Source: Longimicrobiales bacterium (GTDB lineage Bacteria; Gemmatimonadota; Gemmatimonadetes; Longimicrobiales; Gaopeijiaceae). Taken from it: a stretch of 64,000 nucleotides of DNA. The notes below the pieces were generated by a model. That model worked only from the letters and a program-made list of their open reading frames with translations. It had not been told where the DNA came from and searched no databases. This document shows positions 51,989-61,225 of the stretch, piece after piece (the stretch's first letter is position 1; every line of letters begins with the position of its first letter). The stretch lies in contig JAQWPM010000012.1 in assembly GCA_029245345.1 (NCBI GenBank), positions 496,001 to 560,000 of the forward strand, written 5' to 3'. The translations under genes were made by a program, and so were the position numbers.

Positions 51989-53473
51989 TCAGCTACGAGG
52001 GCCGTTCACCAACGCGTTCTTGATGTTCTCGACAATCAGGTCGACCTCTTGGGACGAAACCAAGAAGTGCGGCGTAAAACGGAGTGAGTTCTCACCGCCG
52101 TGGATTACGCCGATGCCGTGCAGACGGATGAACTCCTCCGAACTCCCGGCGCCATACGCCTTGTAGGCGGGGTCCAATTCGCAGGAGAAGAGTAGTCCGG
52201 TCCCCTGCACACCGGTGATCGGCCCGTCCAACTCTGCTGCCAACGCCCTGAGCTTCTCGACAAACTCGTGACCACGCTCGACGATGTTGGTGCGGATCTC
52301 GTCGGTCACCATGCCCAGAACCGCGGCGCCAACGTCCATCGCCCGGGGATTCGCAGTCATCGTGTTTCCGTAGATGCCCGTTCGATAGAGACCTGAAGCA
52401 CGCTCCGTCATGGCAAGCACCGAGAGCGGATACTGTCCGGCATTAAGGGCTTTGGAATACGTCTCCATGTCGGGTACATCGAGCTCTTCGAAACCCGGGT
52501 AGTCGACAACCGACAGGTCTCCGGTGGCACGCAGCCCCGCCTGAATCGAGTCGACCAGCAGGAGGGCATCGTTGGCCATCGTGAGCGCACGGGCCGTCGC
52601 GTAGAAGTCCGGCGTAATGCGGATCCCCGGATTACCCTCACCCATCACGGGCTCCATGAAGACCGCCTCAATGAAGACACCGTCTTCCTCCGCCTTCGTA
52701 AAGGCCGCTCGCATCGCGTCCGAGTCGTTCACCGGCACGGTGATGAGATCGTCCCGATCGCGGTACGTCGCGAGGTGTGTCTCGTACGCTCCCCGGCACG
52801 AGTCGGAAAACAGCGCGGGGCGCCCTGTCCGTCCATGGAAGCCACCCTCGAGGGCAATCTTTTTGACTCGCTTGCCTGAGTGCTTGCCACCCTCGTCCGT
52901 GAGGAGCTTCGCGTTCACGTCCGAAATGCGGGACGCCACGGAGACCGACTCGGACCCGGAGTTCATGGCTAGGAAGTCACTGAACGGACAGTCGCCATCA
53001 CGCGAATGGCCAATCTCTTTCCTGAGCGCCCTCGCTAGCCTCAACTGAGACGCATTGGCGGTCATGACGTTGGCCATCACCTGTGGCTTACTCATCGCGC
53101 CGACGACCGCATCGGGGAGGTGCCCGAAGCCAAGCATCCCGTATCCACCGTTGTCGTGCACGACCGCGCCCTTGGTCGTAATCACCCATGGGCCACGAGC
53201 CGCAAGCGACACATACGGATTCACCGTGTCGTCCGCGTAAAAGTTCACGAAGCTGCCCTGAATTTCTCCAATCTGCTCTGACTCGGACTTCCCTATGAGT
53301 TCTGGAAATTCCTGCTTCAACAGCTCGAATTCCTGAGTCGCTGCGTTTACCGCATCGACCAGGGTCGCGTCGTCCTGGCAGAACGTGCAGACGGTATCGT
53401 CGGAGAGTCCGGCGGTGCGCCGCTCGCCACCGGCTGAGCGGATCGCTTTCAATTGTTCGAGAACGCTGGCCAA
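51989..53473 (-). CDS. Class III aminotransferase
   Basis: 494-residue PLP enzyme of fold type I. PLP-phosphate region in AMNSGSESVSVAS; ALEGGFHGRTG corresponds to the family 'GYHG' block; the ring Asp is in ALLLVDSIQAGLRATG and the Schiff-base Lys is probably in METYSKALNAGQYPLSV. Active-site wording differs from ornithine/GABA-type enzymes ('DEvQ.G.GR.G', 'GKa.ggG'): DSIQAGLRATG and SKALNAGQ. This is closer to L-lysine 6-aminotransferase-type sequences. Substrate not determinable. Confidence 0.8.
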   Translation of the reverse strand: MASVLEQLKAIRSAGGERRTAGLSDDTVCTFCQDDATLVDAVNAATQEFELLKQEFPELIGKSESEQIGEIQGSFVNFYADDTVNPYVSLAARGPWVITTKGAVVHDNGGYGMLGFGHLPDAVVGAMSKPQVMANVMTANASQLRLARALRKEIGHSRDGDCPFSDFLAMNSGSESVSVASRISDVNAKLLTDEGGKHSGKRVKKIALEGGFHGRTGRPALFSDSCRGAYETHLATYRDRDDLITVPVNDSDAMRAAFTKAEEDGVFIEAVFMEPVMGEGNPGIRITPDFYATARALTMANDALLLVDSIQAGLRATGDLSVVDYPGFEELDVPDMETYSKALNAGQYPLSVLAMTERASGLYRTGIYGNTMTANPRAMDVGAAVLGMVTDEIRTNIVERGHEFVEKLRALAAELDGPITGVQGTGLLFSCELDPAYKAYGAGSSEEFIRLHGIGVIHGGENSLRFTPHFLVSSQEVDLIVENIKNALVNGPRS

Positions 53474-53532
53474 AGCAGCCTCACAGTTGTTCAGAACGAG
53501 GGAATGGTTGGCGAAAGATAATTAGGCTCTTC

Positions 53533-54744
53533 CTACACCGCAGGTTTCGTATCGCTCATGTTCAGCGCGCGACCGATTTCATCCAACAAGGACGCATCCG
53601 ACTCTTCCTCAAATCGAGCGGAAAGTGCCTCGATAGCAGCCGGCGAACCCACCCTGCCGAGCGCCCACGCGGCATGTGAACGCACGAGCGTGGACTCGTC
53701 CCTCAGCCCTACTCGGAGGACAGGGACGACGTCCTCCGCTCCCCAGTTCCCCAGTGCCACACAAACATTCCGCAGAAGGCCAGCGCGCTTGGCCCGTTTG
53801 ATGGGAGACTTTCGAAAAAGCTCCCTAAAGCTCTCTTCATCGGCACCGAGAAGTCGCTCCGCCAACTCGATCAACTCCGGACCGTCGAGTCCGTCGCGGG
53901 CCGAATACGCGGGCTCCCCCGTTGGCTCCGCGAAACGATCGTTCCAGGGACACACTTCCTGGCAGATATCACACCCGTAGACACGGTTCCCCATGAGTGG
54001 ACGAAGCTCCATAGGAATCGCACCCCGTAACTCAATGGTGAGGTATGAGATGCACCGGGTCGCATCCATCACCGGCGCGCCGGACCCGTCGCGGCCCATC
54101 AAAGCACCGGTCGGACATGCGTCGAGACAGGCGCTGCACGTACCGCACCGATCTTCCTCGAACGGCTCGTCCGCCGGAAGGTCGACATCTAGGAGCAAAG
54201 TGCCCACGAAGAAGTACGAGCCACGTGTGGGGTTGATCAGCATCGTGTTCCGACCGAACCAGCCAATCCCAGCGCGACGAGCGAGGTCACGCTCGAGAAT
54301 CGGGCCAGTATCCACATACGCTCGTCCCCGTGCACCAGGCGATTGACCTTCCACCCACCGCGCCAAAGTGAGGAGTTTCTTCTTGACGACATCGTGGTAG
54401 TCATCTCCCCGAGCGTATCGCGCAATCACTCCTCGGGACGGGTCTCCAGGCACACCATCTGGGTCCGGAACGAAGTACTCATGAGCCACGACGACGACAC
54501 TCCGCACAGTCTCAAGCGTCGTCTTTAGGTCTGCCCTACGGGACAGAGAGTCTTCCCTGGAGAGATACGCCATCTCTCCGTGGCGGCCCTCTTCGATCCA
54601 GCCGCGATAGAAGGCCATGTGGTCCGTGGCATCTGCTGTCGTAATCCCACAGAGCGAGAACCCCAGTTCACGCGCCTGGGCCTTGAGGCCAGTCGCGAGA
54701 CGCGATGTGGGTTCGGAGTTTCGACCTGAGTCCGCCTCCGTCAC
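53533..54744 (-). CDS. queG: Epoxyqueuosine reductase QueG
   Basis: 403 residues from GTG 54744, which overlaps the stop of the glycosyltransferase gene by four bases. Two [4Fe-4S] motifs: CGTCSACLDACPTGAL and CDICQEVCPWN. The N-terminal cobalamin-binding part includes GRAYVDTGPILERDLARRAG and GWFGRNTMLI. The C-terminus is a HEAT-like repeat (LVRSHAAWALGRVGSPAAIE). It reduces epoxyqueuosine to queuosine in tRNA. The same frame stays open to 55584, but that part lies in the glycosyltransferase gene and is not QueG. Confidence 0.93.
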   Translation of the reverse strand: MTEADSGRNSEPTSRLATGLKAQARELGFSLCGITTADATDHMAFYRGWIEEGRHGEMAYLSREDSLSRRADLKTTLETVRSVVVVAHEYFVPDPDGVPGDPSRGVIARYARGDDYHDVVKKKLLTLARWVEGQSPGARGRAYVDTGPILERDLARRAGIGWFGRNTMLINPTRGSYFFVGTLLLDVDLPADEPFEEDRCGTCSACLDACPTGALMGRDGSGAPVMDATRCISYLTIELRGAIPMELRPLMGNRVYGCDICQEVCPWNDRFAEPTGEPAYSARDGLDGPELIELAERLLGADEESFRELFRKSPIKRAKRAGLLRNVCVALGNWGAEDVVPVLRVGLRDESTLVRSHAAWALGRVGSPAAIEALSARFEEESDASLLDEIGRALNMSDTKPAV

Positions 54745-55967
54745 GGAATCTCCGCAATATCTCGCAAGGTATACTTTCGGCCCTTCCATTCGACGTTGCG
54801 ACCACGAACCCAGGACCGCAGGAAGATGAACGAGCCTACTGCAGCACCTAACGGATACAGAAGGCCGTATGCCGGCGGCCCCTTCATAATAGCCGTGAAG
54901 AGGCTGAACACGACCACGCTCAACAGGTAGGCGGCCCCTGCCCATTGAAGCAAAAGCGGCCCACCAAATCCGAAGGCCGCCGCCACTAGCAGCACAGGCG
55001 GAGCAATCCACAGACCGATTCCCGCCAGGAGCGATAGCGGCAAGATGATCGGGCGGATTGCGTGAGGCACGCTCTGGAGTCCCCCCATTACAATGTTCTT
55101 GGACCACCCTTCGATGAGATCGGGAAGCGATCGGTACATGCGGGTCGCGAAGTCCTGCTTCGCACTTCTTGCACGGACCTTGAATCCGGCACGCTTCACA
55201 GTTTGTGCAAGCGCCATGTCTTCCACGACCTCGCCTCGCACCGCTTCGTGACCACCAATCGCATGGTAGGAAGCACGCGGCATCATGATGAACTGCCCGT
55301 TCGCTATCGCATCTCGCCAATCGTCGTTCTGGACCAACGCCTCCACTCGAGGGAAGCGAAGCATCATGGTCAGAAAGATTTGCGGTTGGACCAGACGCTC
55401 CCAAAACGACTCCATCAACTGGCGCCCGAGGACTGTGAGAAGATCCGCGCCATCTTCTTGGAGACCGGCTACCGCGCGCCTGAGGAGCAAGCTCCCATGT
55501 GTGGTATCCGCATCGGTGAAGAGCAGAATCTCTCCGGCCGCAGCGCCCACGCCCTGCCAACAAGCCCACGGCTTTCCAAGCCACCCATCCGGGAGTTCGG
55601 CTCCGTCCATGACAAGAATACGACTGGCCTGACCCACAGCCACCGAACGCGCGATGGCCGCCGTGTCGTCTTCGCTTCGGTCATCGACCACGATGATCTC
55701 GAAGTCGGGATAGTCCGTCCTTGTCAGCGAAGCGATGCAGTTCGCGATGTTCGAGCGCTCATTCCGAGCGGGTATGATCACCGAGATACTCGGCGCACTC
55801 TCGCCGTCCAACGCTCCGGCCTCCGGCAGCTCGCTCGGGACGCGGACTACGAAGATCAGAAAGACGAGGACGCCGATCCAAGGAAGCGTTAGGAGTAGGA
55901 TGGTCATATGAGCTTGGCTGAGCGTCCGGAGAACCTGCGCCATGTCCAGCATACAGCGAAAGGCCAA
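54741..55967 (-). CDS. Family 2 glycosyltransferase, membrane-bound (HpnB-like)
   Basis: Up to 408 residues; internal ATGs at 55946 and 55907 are equally plausible starts, and no Shine-Dalgarno decides. One N-terminal helix (MTILLLTLPWIGVLVFLIF), a GT-A domain (SVIIPARNERSNIANCIASL, VVDDRSEDDT, metal-binding LLFTDADTTHG, acceptor loop GEVVEDMALAQ) and three C-terminal helices. The arrangement resembles HpnB-type and carotenoid/lipid glycosyltransferases. Coupled to queG by overlap, though no functional link is obvious. Confidence 0.82.
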   Translation of the reverse strand: MAFRCMLDMAQVLRTLSQAHMTILLLTLPWIGVLVFLIFVVRVPSELPEAGALDGESAPSISVIIPARNERSNIANCIASLTRTDYPDFEIIVVDDRSEDDTAAIARSVAVGQASRILVMDGAELPDGWLGKPWACWQGVGAAAGEILLFTDADTTHGSLLLRRAVAGLQEDGADLLTVLGRQLMESFWERLVQPQIFLTMMLRFPRVEALVQNDDWRDAIANGQFIMMPRASYHAIGGHEAVRGEVVEDMALAQTVKRAGFKVRARSAKQDFATRMYRSLPDLIEGWSKNIVMGGLQSVPHAIRPIILPLSLLAGIGLWIAPPVLLVAAAFGFGGPLLLQWAGAAYLLSVVVFSLFTAIMKGPPAYGLLYPLGAAVGSFIFLRSWVRGRNVEWKGRKYTLRDIAEIP

Positions 55968-56035
55968 CTGGCGGAGCCGGACCGACCGGACCTATCGTCC
56001 CGCCGCCGAGCGACAACGATCCAAAGGAGTCCTAG

Positions 56036-57184
56036 ATGAGCGAGCCGCACACGAAACCCTTCGACTTGGAGTCTGTGCGAGCCGAGTACCCGATCCTTTC
56101 CCGGAAGACGTATATGAACTCCTGTTCACTGGGCGCACTCTCCCGCCGGTCCGAAGGGTACCTCGATGAGTTCCAGGAACGCTGGCACGACATGGGCGCC
56201 TCGGCTTGGTACGGCCATTGGTTAGGACGCATCGAGGATCTTCGCGGACGCGTGGCTGAGTTCTGGGGTTCATCGACTGAGGAGACCGCCCTTCTCCCAT
56301 CCGTGTCCGCCGCCCTATCCGTGGTTACCCAGAGCGTGCCCGACGGGGAACGGAACCGGGTTATCTGCACAGAACTCGACTTCCCAACCCTCGCATACCA
56401 GTGGGCGGTGAAGCCCGAGATCGAACTGGTCGTGCTCAAGAGTCCGGACGGAATCCGAATCGACCCCGAGCAGTTCGCTGAAGCAGTTGATGAGCGGACG
56501 CTCTTCCTTGCCACCAGTCACGTCTTTTTCACCACCGGATACGAACAAGACCTGCAGGCCCTTGGGAAGATCGCCCGCGATGCCGGGGCCTACTCGCTCA
56601 TCGACGGATATCAGGGTGTGGGCCAAGTGTCGCTCGATCTGTCCGAGACCGGAGTGGACTTCTATACCGGAGGACCCCTGAAGTGGCTGTGTGGAGGCCC
56701 TGGACTCGCCTACCTGTACGTGCGCGACGAACTGGCCAGAACCCTCGAGCCGCGAATCACATCGTGGTTTGCGGCGGAGAAACAGTTCGACTTCGACCTC
56801 GAAAATTTCGAGTTCCGCCCAGACGCTCGACGATTTGAACTCGGCACGCCGGCCCTTCCTACGGTCCACACGGCTCTCGGCGGACAAGAAGTCATCGACG
56901 AGGTCGGGTTCTCCACCGTACTTGAACGCAACACAATGCTGACCGACCACCTCATCGGGAGTGCGAGCGAAGCCGGATTCTCGCTCCGCCTTCCAGAGCC
57001 AGATCGGCGCACATCAATCGTCATGGTGCGCCACGAGGATCCCCCAGGGGCAGTAAAACACTTGGCGGAGCACGGCGTGATCGTCGACTATCGACCGGGC
57101 TTTGTTCGAATCAGTCCGCACTACTACAACACGAAAGAAGAGGTAGACCGATGCGTGGCCACACTCGCAAGCTACTCCGTCTGA
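56036..57184 (+). CDS. Class V aminotransferase (kynureninase/cysteine-desulfurase-like fold)
   Basis: 382 residues. AAAGGAG lies six bases before ATG 56036, an unusually strong Shine-Dalgarno for this window. PLP signatures: ring Asp in YSLIDGYQGVGQ (near 187), Schiff-base Lys in TGGPLKWLCGGPG (near 215). The N-terminus YMNSCSLGALSRR is typical of the 'aminotransferase class V, kynureninase-like' group. Substrate unknown. The next gene starts inside its 3' end (34 bases overlap). Confidence 0.85.
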   Translation: MSEPHTKPFDLESVRAEYPILSRKTYMNSCSLGALSRRSEGYLDEFQERWHDMGASAWYGHWLGRIEDLRGRVAEFWGSSTEETALLPSVSAALSVVTQSVPDGERNRVICTELDFPTLAYQWAVKPEIELVVLKSPDGIRIDPEQFAEAVDERTLFLATSHVFFTTGYEQDLQALGKIARDAGAYSLIDGYQGVGQVSLDLSETGVDFYTGGPLKWLCGGPGLAYLYVRDELARTLEPRITSWFAAEKQFDFDLENFEFRPDARRFELGTPALPTVHTALGGQEVIDEVGFSTVLERNTMLTDHLIGSASEAGFSLRLPEPDRRTSIVMVRHEDPPGAVKHLAEHGVIVDYRPGFVRISPHYYNTKEEVDRCVATLASYSV

Positions 57185-57630
57185 CCACAGCGGTCGCCGT
57201 CGCGGCCGCCCTCGGAGCGTCGGCTCCGCAAACCGCTCGCGCGCAGTCTGCCGAAGATGCGGTAAAGCAGACGCTCGTCGACATGTGGGACGCGATCGAA
57301 CAGGGAGACGTCGCTCGATACGCGACGTACGTCCATGACGACTTCACCTCGTTCGGCGAAACCGACACCTACCTCAACGAAGGGAAAGACTACGAGCTAC
57401 GGAGCGTCGCGAGTTGGATCGAACGGAGCATGAACATCCACACCGAGATGCACCAGGCGGAAGTCACAGTCGTAGGGGACGTAGCTTGGATTACGTACTA
57501 CTGGACCGACTCCAGCATCTCGATCGAGACCCGCGAGCGCAGCACCTCGCGGGGGAAGTCGACACGGGTATTCGTGCGAGAGGGTGACCGATGGCTTTGT
57601 ATTCACGGACACTACACGCTGGCCGACTAG
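57151..57630 (+). CDS. Exported SnoaL/DUF4440-like protein
   Basis: 159 residues. A signal peptide covers about 1-32 (LLRLTTAVAVAAALGASAPQ, then ARAQS). The mature part is an NTF2-like cone: AVKQTLVDMWDAIEQGDVAR, YVHDDFTSFGETD, VVGDVAWITYYWTDSS, DRWLCIHGHYTLAD. These domains bind small ligands or act as simple enzymes; no active site can be assigned. Overlaps the class V aminotransferase gene by 34 bases, suggesting co-expression. Confidence 0.75.
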   Translation: MRGHTRKLLRLTTAVAVAAALGASAPQTARAQSAEDAVKQTLVDMWDAIEQGDVARYATYVHDDFTSFGETDTYLNEGKDYELRSVASWIERSMNIHTEMHQAEVTVVGDVAWITYYWTDSSISIETRERSTSRGKSTRVFVREGDRWLCIHGHYTLAD

Positions 57631-57960
57631 CTACTTGGGCTGAGCCGGCGCCCAACGGTCCGAGTCTCGCTCTTCATACTTGGTCAGCACCTGCTCGAAA
57701 GCCTCCTCGAGGTCGATCCCCTGCTCATTCGCGATCGCAATCAGCACGAAGAGGATGTCTGCTAGCTCGATGGCGAGATTCTGATCCGGCTCCTCGGCCT
57801 TCTTCGTCTTGTGGCCGAAGCGATGGTTCATCTCACGTGCGAGCTCGCCGACCTCTTCTATCAGGCGGGCCAGATTGGTGAGCGGCGGCCAATAGCCCTC
57901 TTCGAAGCGTCCGATCCACGCATCGACCCGGGCCTGAGCCTCTTTGATGTCCATGGCCAT
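57631..57960 (-). CDS. MazG-like nucleotide pyrophosphohydrolase
   Basis: 109 residues from ATG 57960, overlapping the upstream stop by one base (TAATG); ATG 57954 is an alternative. MazG-type metal motif: LIEEVGELAREM (E-x-x-E) and LAIELADILFVLIAIA (E-x-x-D), the four-helix bundle that hydrolyses NTPs to NMP and pyrophosphate. Single-domain, as in house-cleaning MazG-like enzymes. The longer open frame to 58248 belongs to the oxidoreductase gene in another frame. Confidence 0.87.
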   Translation of the reverse strand: MAMDIKEAQARVDAWIGRFEEGYWPPLTNLARLIEEVGELAREMNHRFGHKTKKAEEPDQNLAIELADILFVLIAIANEQGIDLEEAFEQVLTKYEERDSDRWAPAQPK

Positions 57961-59000
57961 TAGGGTACCAGCACGATCTTGCCGAAGACCTGGCCGGCCT
58001 CGAGCTCTGCGTGCGCCTCGCGTGCCTTGTCCAGCGGCATCGTCGAGTGAATCACCGGTTCTAGTGAACCATCGAACACAAGACGCATGACTCTTCTGAA
58101 CTCTGCGGGCGATCCCATCGTGCTCCCCATGATGTGGAGTTGTTTCCAGAAGATCGCCCGAATTTCCGTCACCCCACGAGAGCCGGTCGTGGCGCCCGAA
58201 GTCACCAATCGACCGCCAACCGCCAACGCCCTGAGGCACTGAGGCCACACGGCCTCACCCACCGTGTCGAAGACCACGTCCACGCCGCGTTTCGCGGTGT
58301 CCCTCCAGATCTCTCGAGAGAAGTCGACCTTGTGGCGGTCATACACCCTGTGAGCGCCCAGCTGCTCGGCGCGTCTCACCATCTCCGCACCACCGGTCAG
58401 CGCATACACCTTGGCCCCCGCCTTCACCGCGATCTGGATGGCAGCGGTACCGACCCCGCCGGAGCCGCCGGTGATCAAGACGGACTCCCCCGCACGGATC
58501 TGGGCTTGGGTCATGAGTGCCCGCCAGGCTGTGACGAACACTAATCCCGCAGCAGCGGCCACTTCGGACGATACCTGATCAGGCACCTCCAGGAGATTGG
58601 CAGCAGGCACCACCGAATACTCGGCGAAACCGCCCTGTGTGTGTTCACCAATGATCTGAAACGGCGGATCTTCGAAGGAAGGCCCCCTGCCTTGACCGTT
58701 GTACCACTCGTAGCCGATCGACGGGTCGACCACTACTCGGGTGCCGAGCGGCACCGCATCAGCCCCCTGCCCGACCGCATCCACGGTACCGGCGATATCA
58801 GACCCGCCGATGTGCGGCATCGGTGTTTCAATCGGCAAGCCCCGGCGGACCCAAAGGTCCAGATGGTTCATCGCGGACGCCTCCACCTTGATCCGCACCT
58901 CACCAGGCCCGGGTACGGGTATGGCGACCTGCTTGATCTCGACGACATCGGGACCGCCATTTTCAGCGAAGATCGCAGCGCGCATCTTTCGGGGCATCAA
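57960..59000 (-). CDS. Zinc-independent MDR-family quinone oxidoreductase/alcohol dehydrogenase
   Basis: 346 residues. GroES-like N-terminal domain (IGGSDIAGTVDAVGQGADAV), then a Rossmann domain with nucleotide motif ITGGSGGVGTAAIQIAVKAG and LTGGAEMVRRAEQLGAHRV. The cysteines of structural and catalytic zinc sites are missing, so it belongs with NADPH quinone oxidoreductases. Start at 59000 or the internal ATG at 58985. Coupled to the mazG-like gene by TAATG. Confidence 0.87.
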   Translation of the reverse strand: MMPRKMRAAIFAENGGPDVVEIKQVAIPVPGPGEVRIKVEASAMNHLDLWVRRGLPIETPMPHIGGSDIAGTVDAVGQGADAVPLGTRVVVDPSIGYEWYNGQGRGPSFEDPPFQIIGEHTQGGFAEYSVVPAANLLEVPDQVSSEVAAAAGLVFVTAWRALMTQAQIRAGESVLITGGSGGVGTAAIQIAVKAGAKVYALTGGAEMVRRAEQLGAHRVYDRHKVDFSREIWRDTAKRGVDVVFDTVGEAVWPQCLRALAVGGRLVTSGATTGSRGVTEIRAIFWKQLHIMGSTMGSPAEFRRVMRLVFDGSLEPVIHSTMPLDKAREAHAELEAGQVFGKIVLVP

Positions 59001-59151
59001 GGCTCCAATCGGTTTCGAGGTTCGTCAGTCTAGAGCCCGGCGCACCCCGTCACAACCAAGCCGCTCAGTAGCCGCAGAGATCGTGATATTCTAGCTTCGA
59101 GCCTGGTCGACAGATCTTTTTTGACGGCCTCTTTTGACCAGCAAAGGCCCC

Positions 59152-59517
59152 ATGTCCGACGACCACGCCCAGTCAGGCGACGACCAAGAACATGCCCCCG
59201 ATCAAACACTCGGCGGCTACTTTTCGGTGCACAACCGGCCGCCGGCCTACGAGGGATCGGACGGGCATCCGTACACGGTGTCCGTCGAGGTTGAACAGAC
59301 GAGCAACCTGCGTAGGCCGTATAGCGGATACCTCGTCTTCCCCCGGTGGGCGCAAACCGGAGTAGGGATCGTGGGACACGTCGAGACCGACACGCTCCAC
59401 GAGGGGGCGAATTCGGAGGACGTGAAGGATCAGCTCGGCGAGCTGACGTTATACGAGGTTCAGGCGCTCCTCGAAGAAGCACTCGTCGCACAGCGCGAAC
59501 TCGCAGACAACAACTGA
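59152..59517 (+). CDS. Conserved-looking small acidic protein, function unknown
   Basis: 121 residues from ATG 59152. An acidic, disordered N-terminus (MSDDHAQSGDDQEHAPDQ) precedes a compact region: GGYFSVHNRPPAYEGSDGHP, YTVSVEVEQTSNL, YSGYLVFPRWAQTGVGIVGH, and a C-terminal helix (YEVQALLEEALVAQRELA). No motif I recognise. It sits 19 bases before the proline dehydrogenase gene in the same direction, so it is probably co-transcribed. Confidence 0.65.
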   Translation: MSDDHAQSGDDQEHAPDQTLGGYFSVHNRPPAYEGSDGHPYTVSVEVEQTSNLRRPYSGYLVFPRWAQTGVGIVGHVETDTLHEGANSEDVKDQLGELTLYEVQALLEEALVAQRELADNN

Positions 59518-59536
59518 CTACAATCGACTGGATCGC

Positions 59537-60481
59537 ATGCTCAGAAAGAGCCTGATCTACCTCAGCCAGTCCGGCGCCGCCAAAACGGTGGTGACGAGGA
59601 CTCCGCTGCGCGGTATGGCACAACGCTTCGTCCCCGGCGAGACAGTGGACGACCTCGTACGCGGCATCAAAGAGGCCGAAGCATCGGGCCTCATGGCCAC
59701 GGGCAACTTCCTTGGCGAGTCGGTCCACGACGAGGAAAACGCGCGGCTAGCTGCCGACGTCTACTTCCAAGTCCTCGACCGGATCGCGGACGAAGGACTC
59801 AAGGCGAATGTCTCGCTCAAGTTCACCCAACTCGGACAAGAAATCTCCGAGTCATTTCTGGCTGACAACCTGGGCCGCGTTTTGGATCGCGCGAAGAGCG
59901 ACGGCCTGTTCATTCGATTCGATATGGAATCGTCAGGCTTCATACAGCAGACCCTCGACGCTTTTGAGAATCTCTGGTCGGACGGATGGCGCGAGATCGG
60001 GGTGGTGCTTCAGTCGTACATGAAGCGGAGCGCGGGTGACGTAGCGCGCATGAACGAACTCGGAGCCCGTGTCCGGCTTTGCAAGGGTGCCTACGCCGAA
60101 CTGGCATCGGTGGCCTATCAGGAGAGAGATCGAGTCGATGGAAACTTCGTCGCCCTCATGAAGATGCTGCTCGCCGATGGCAACTATCCGGCCATCGCCA
60201 CACACGACGATCCAATGATCGAAGCCACTGTGGACTTTCATCAAAAGGAAGGCATCGACAAGAGCACGTTCGAGTTCCAGATGCTCCACGGCGTGCGGCG
60301 CGACCTACAGAAGCAGCTCGTCAGAGATGGCTACAACGTGCGCGTCTATGTGCCGTTTGGGTCGCACTGGTACCCCTACCTGATGCGCAGGCTGGCGGAA
60401 CGTCCGGCGAACATGCTCTTCATGGCAGGAAGTGTTGTACGGGAATCACCGCTCGGCTTCATGTGGCCAAAACGTGGTTGA
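59537..60481 (+). CDS. Proline dehydrogenase
   Basis: 314-residue FAD-dependent TIM-barrel enzyme oxidising L-proline to pyrroline-5-carboxylate. Family blocks in order: KANVSLKFTQLGQ, LFIRFDMESSGF, GVVLQSYMKRS, ARVRLCKGAYAE, AIATHDDPMI, FEFQMLHGVRRDLQ and the substrate-binding end YVPFGSHWYPYLMRRLAERP. The length fits a monofunctional PRODH rather than bifunctional PutA; the P5C dehydrogenase must be elsewhere. Its stop lies inside the start region of queE. Confidence 0.92.
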   Translation: MLRKSLIYLSQSGAAKTVVTRTPLRGMAQRFVPGETVDDLVRGIKEAEASGLMATGNFLGESVHDEENARLAADVYFQVLDRIADEGLKANVSLKFTQLGQEISESFLADNLGRVLDRAKSDGLFIRFDMESSGFIQQTLDAFENLWSDGWREIGVVLQSYMKRSAGDVARMNELGARVRLCKGAYAELASVAYQERDRVDGNFVALMKMLLADGNYPAIATHDDPMIEATVDFHQKEGIDKSTFEFQMLHGVRRDLQKQLVRDGYNVRVYVPFGSHWYPYLMRRLAERPANMLFMAGSVVRESPLGFMWPKRG

Positions 60482-61151
60482 CGCCCCGGAGCCCTTCCTC
60501 CGCATTACCGAGATCTTCCACTCGGTCCAAGGTGAGTCGACCTGGGCCGGATTGCCTTGCACGTTCGTCCGGATCACGGGGTGCCCGCTCCGTTGTACCT
60601 GGTGCGACACTGCATACGCCTTTCACGGCGGGACCCGGATGACCTTCCCGGAAATCCTGGACAAGGTCCGAAGCCACTCGGCGAAGGTGGTGGAAGTAAC
60701 CGGAGGCGAACCGCTCTCGCACAAAGCCGCGTTTCCCCTGATCGAGCTGCTTCTGGACGACGGCTACACCGTCCTCGTCGAGACATCGGGCGCCTTCGAC
60801 GTCGCCCCTGTCGATGACCGAGCACACATCATTATGGACCTGAAGTGCCCGGGGTCCGGCGAGGTCGGGAAGAACATGTGGAGCAACCTGGATCACCTCA
60901 GCGGCAAAGACGAAATCAAGTTCGTCGTAAAGGACCGCGAGGATTACGAGTGGACCCGGGACACCATCCGAGACCGAGGCCTCGACACCCGCCTCGATGA
61001 AGGCACGCTTCGAGCGCTTCTGGTCTCTCCCGTTTGGGGTGATATCGACCTAGAGGCACTCACCGGATGGATTCTTGAAGACGGACTCCCGGTGCGTTTC
61101 CAAATACAACTGCACAAGCTCATCTGGGGGCCAGACACTATAGGGGTGTGA
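60474..61151 (+). CDS. queE: 7-carboxy-7-deazaguanine synthase QueE
   Basis: 225 residues from GTG 60474 (eight-base overlap with the proline dehydrogenase gene); the open frame further upstream is not QueE-like. Radical-SAM cysteines in CPLRCTWCDT (Cys37, Cys41, Cys44), spacing C-x3-C-x2-C. EIFHSVQGEST at the N-terminus and VVEVTGGEPLSH are diagnostic. It makes the deazapurine precursor of queuosine. Together with queG the window holds an early and the final step of queuosine synthesis, but in unlinked places. Confidence 0.93.
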   Translation: MVDAPEPFLRITEIFHSVQGESTWAGLPCTFVRITGCPLRCTWCDTAYAFHGGTRMTFPEILDKVRSHSAKVVEVTGGEPLSHKAAFPLIELLLDDGYTVLVETSGAFDVAPVDDRAHIIMDLKCPGSGEVGKNMWSNLDHLSGKDEIKFVVKDREDYEWTRDTIRDRGLDTRLDEGTLRALLVSPVWGDIDLEALTGWILEDGLPVRFQIQLHKLIWGPDTIGV

Positions 61152-61225
61152 AGGCGAGCATGCCTGAACGCACTCCGGGTCATTGATCTAAGCTTAAACA
61201 CTCCCCACTTCCAGAAATCTTCACG

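Noticed and set aside
54745-55584. 840-base upstream extension of the queG reading frame
   Set aside because: It overlaps the glycosyltransferase gene in another frame, its translation is Arg/Ser-rich with no QueG similarity, and the GTG at 54744 gives a normal-length enzyme with a GTGA coupling.
59102-59141. Inverted CTGGTC/GACCAG pair upstream of the small acidic protein gene
   Set aside because: Arms of six bases at this spacing are expected by chance; no supporting feature.
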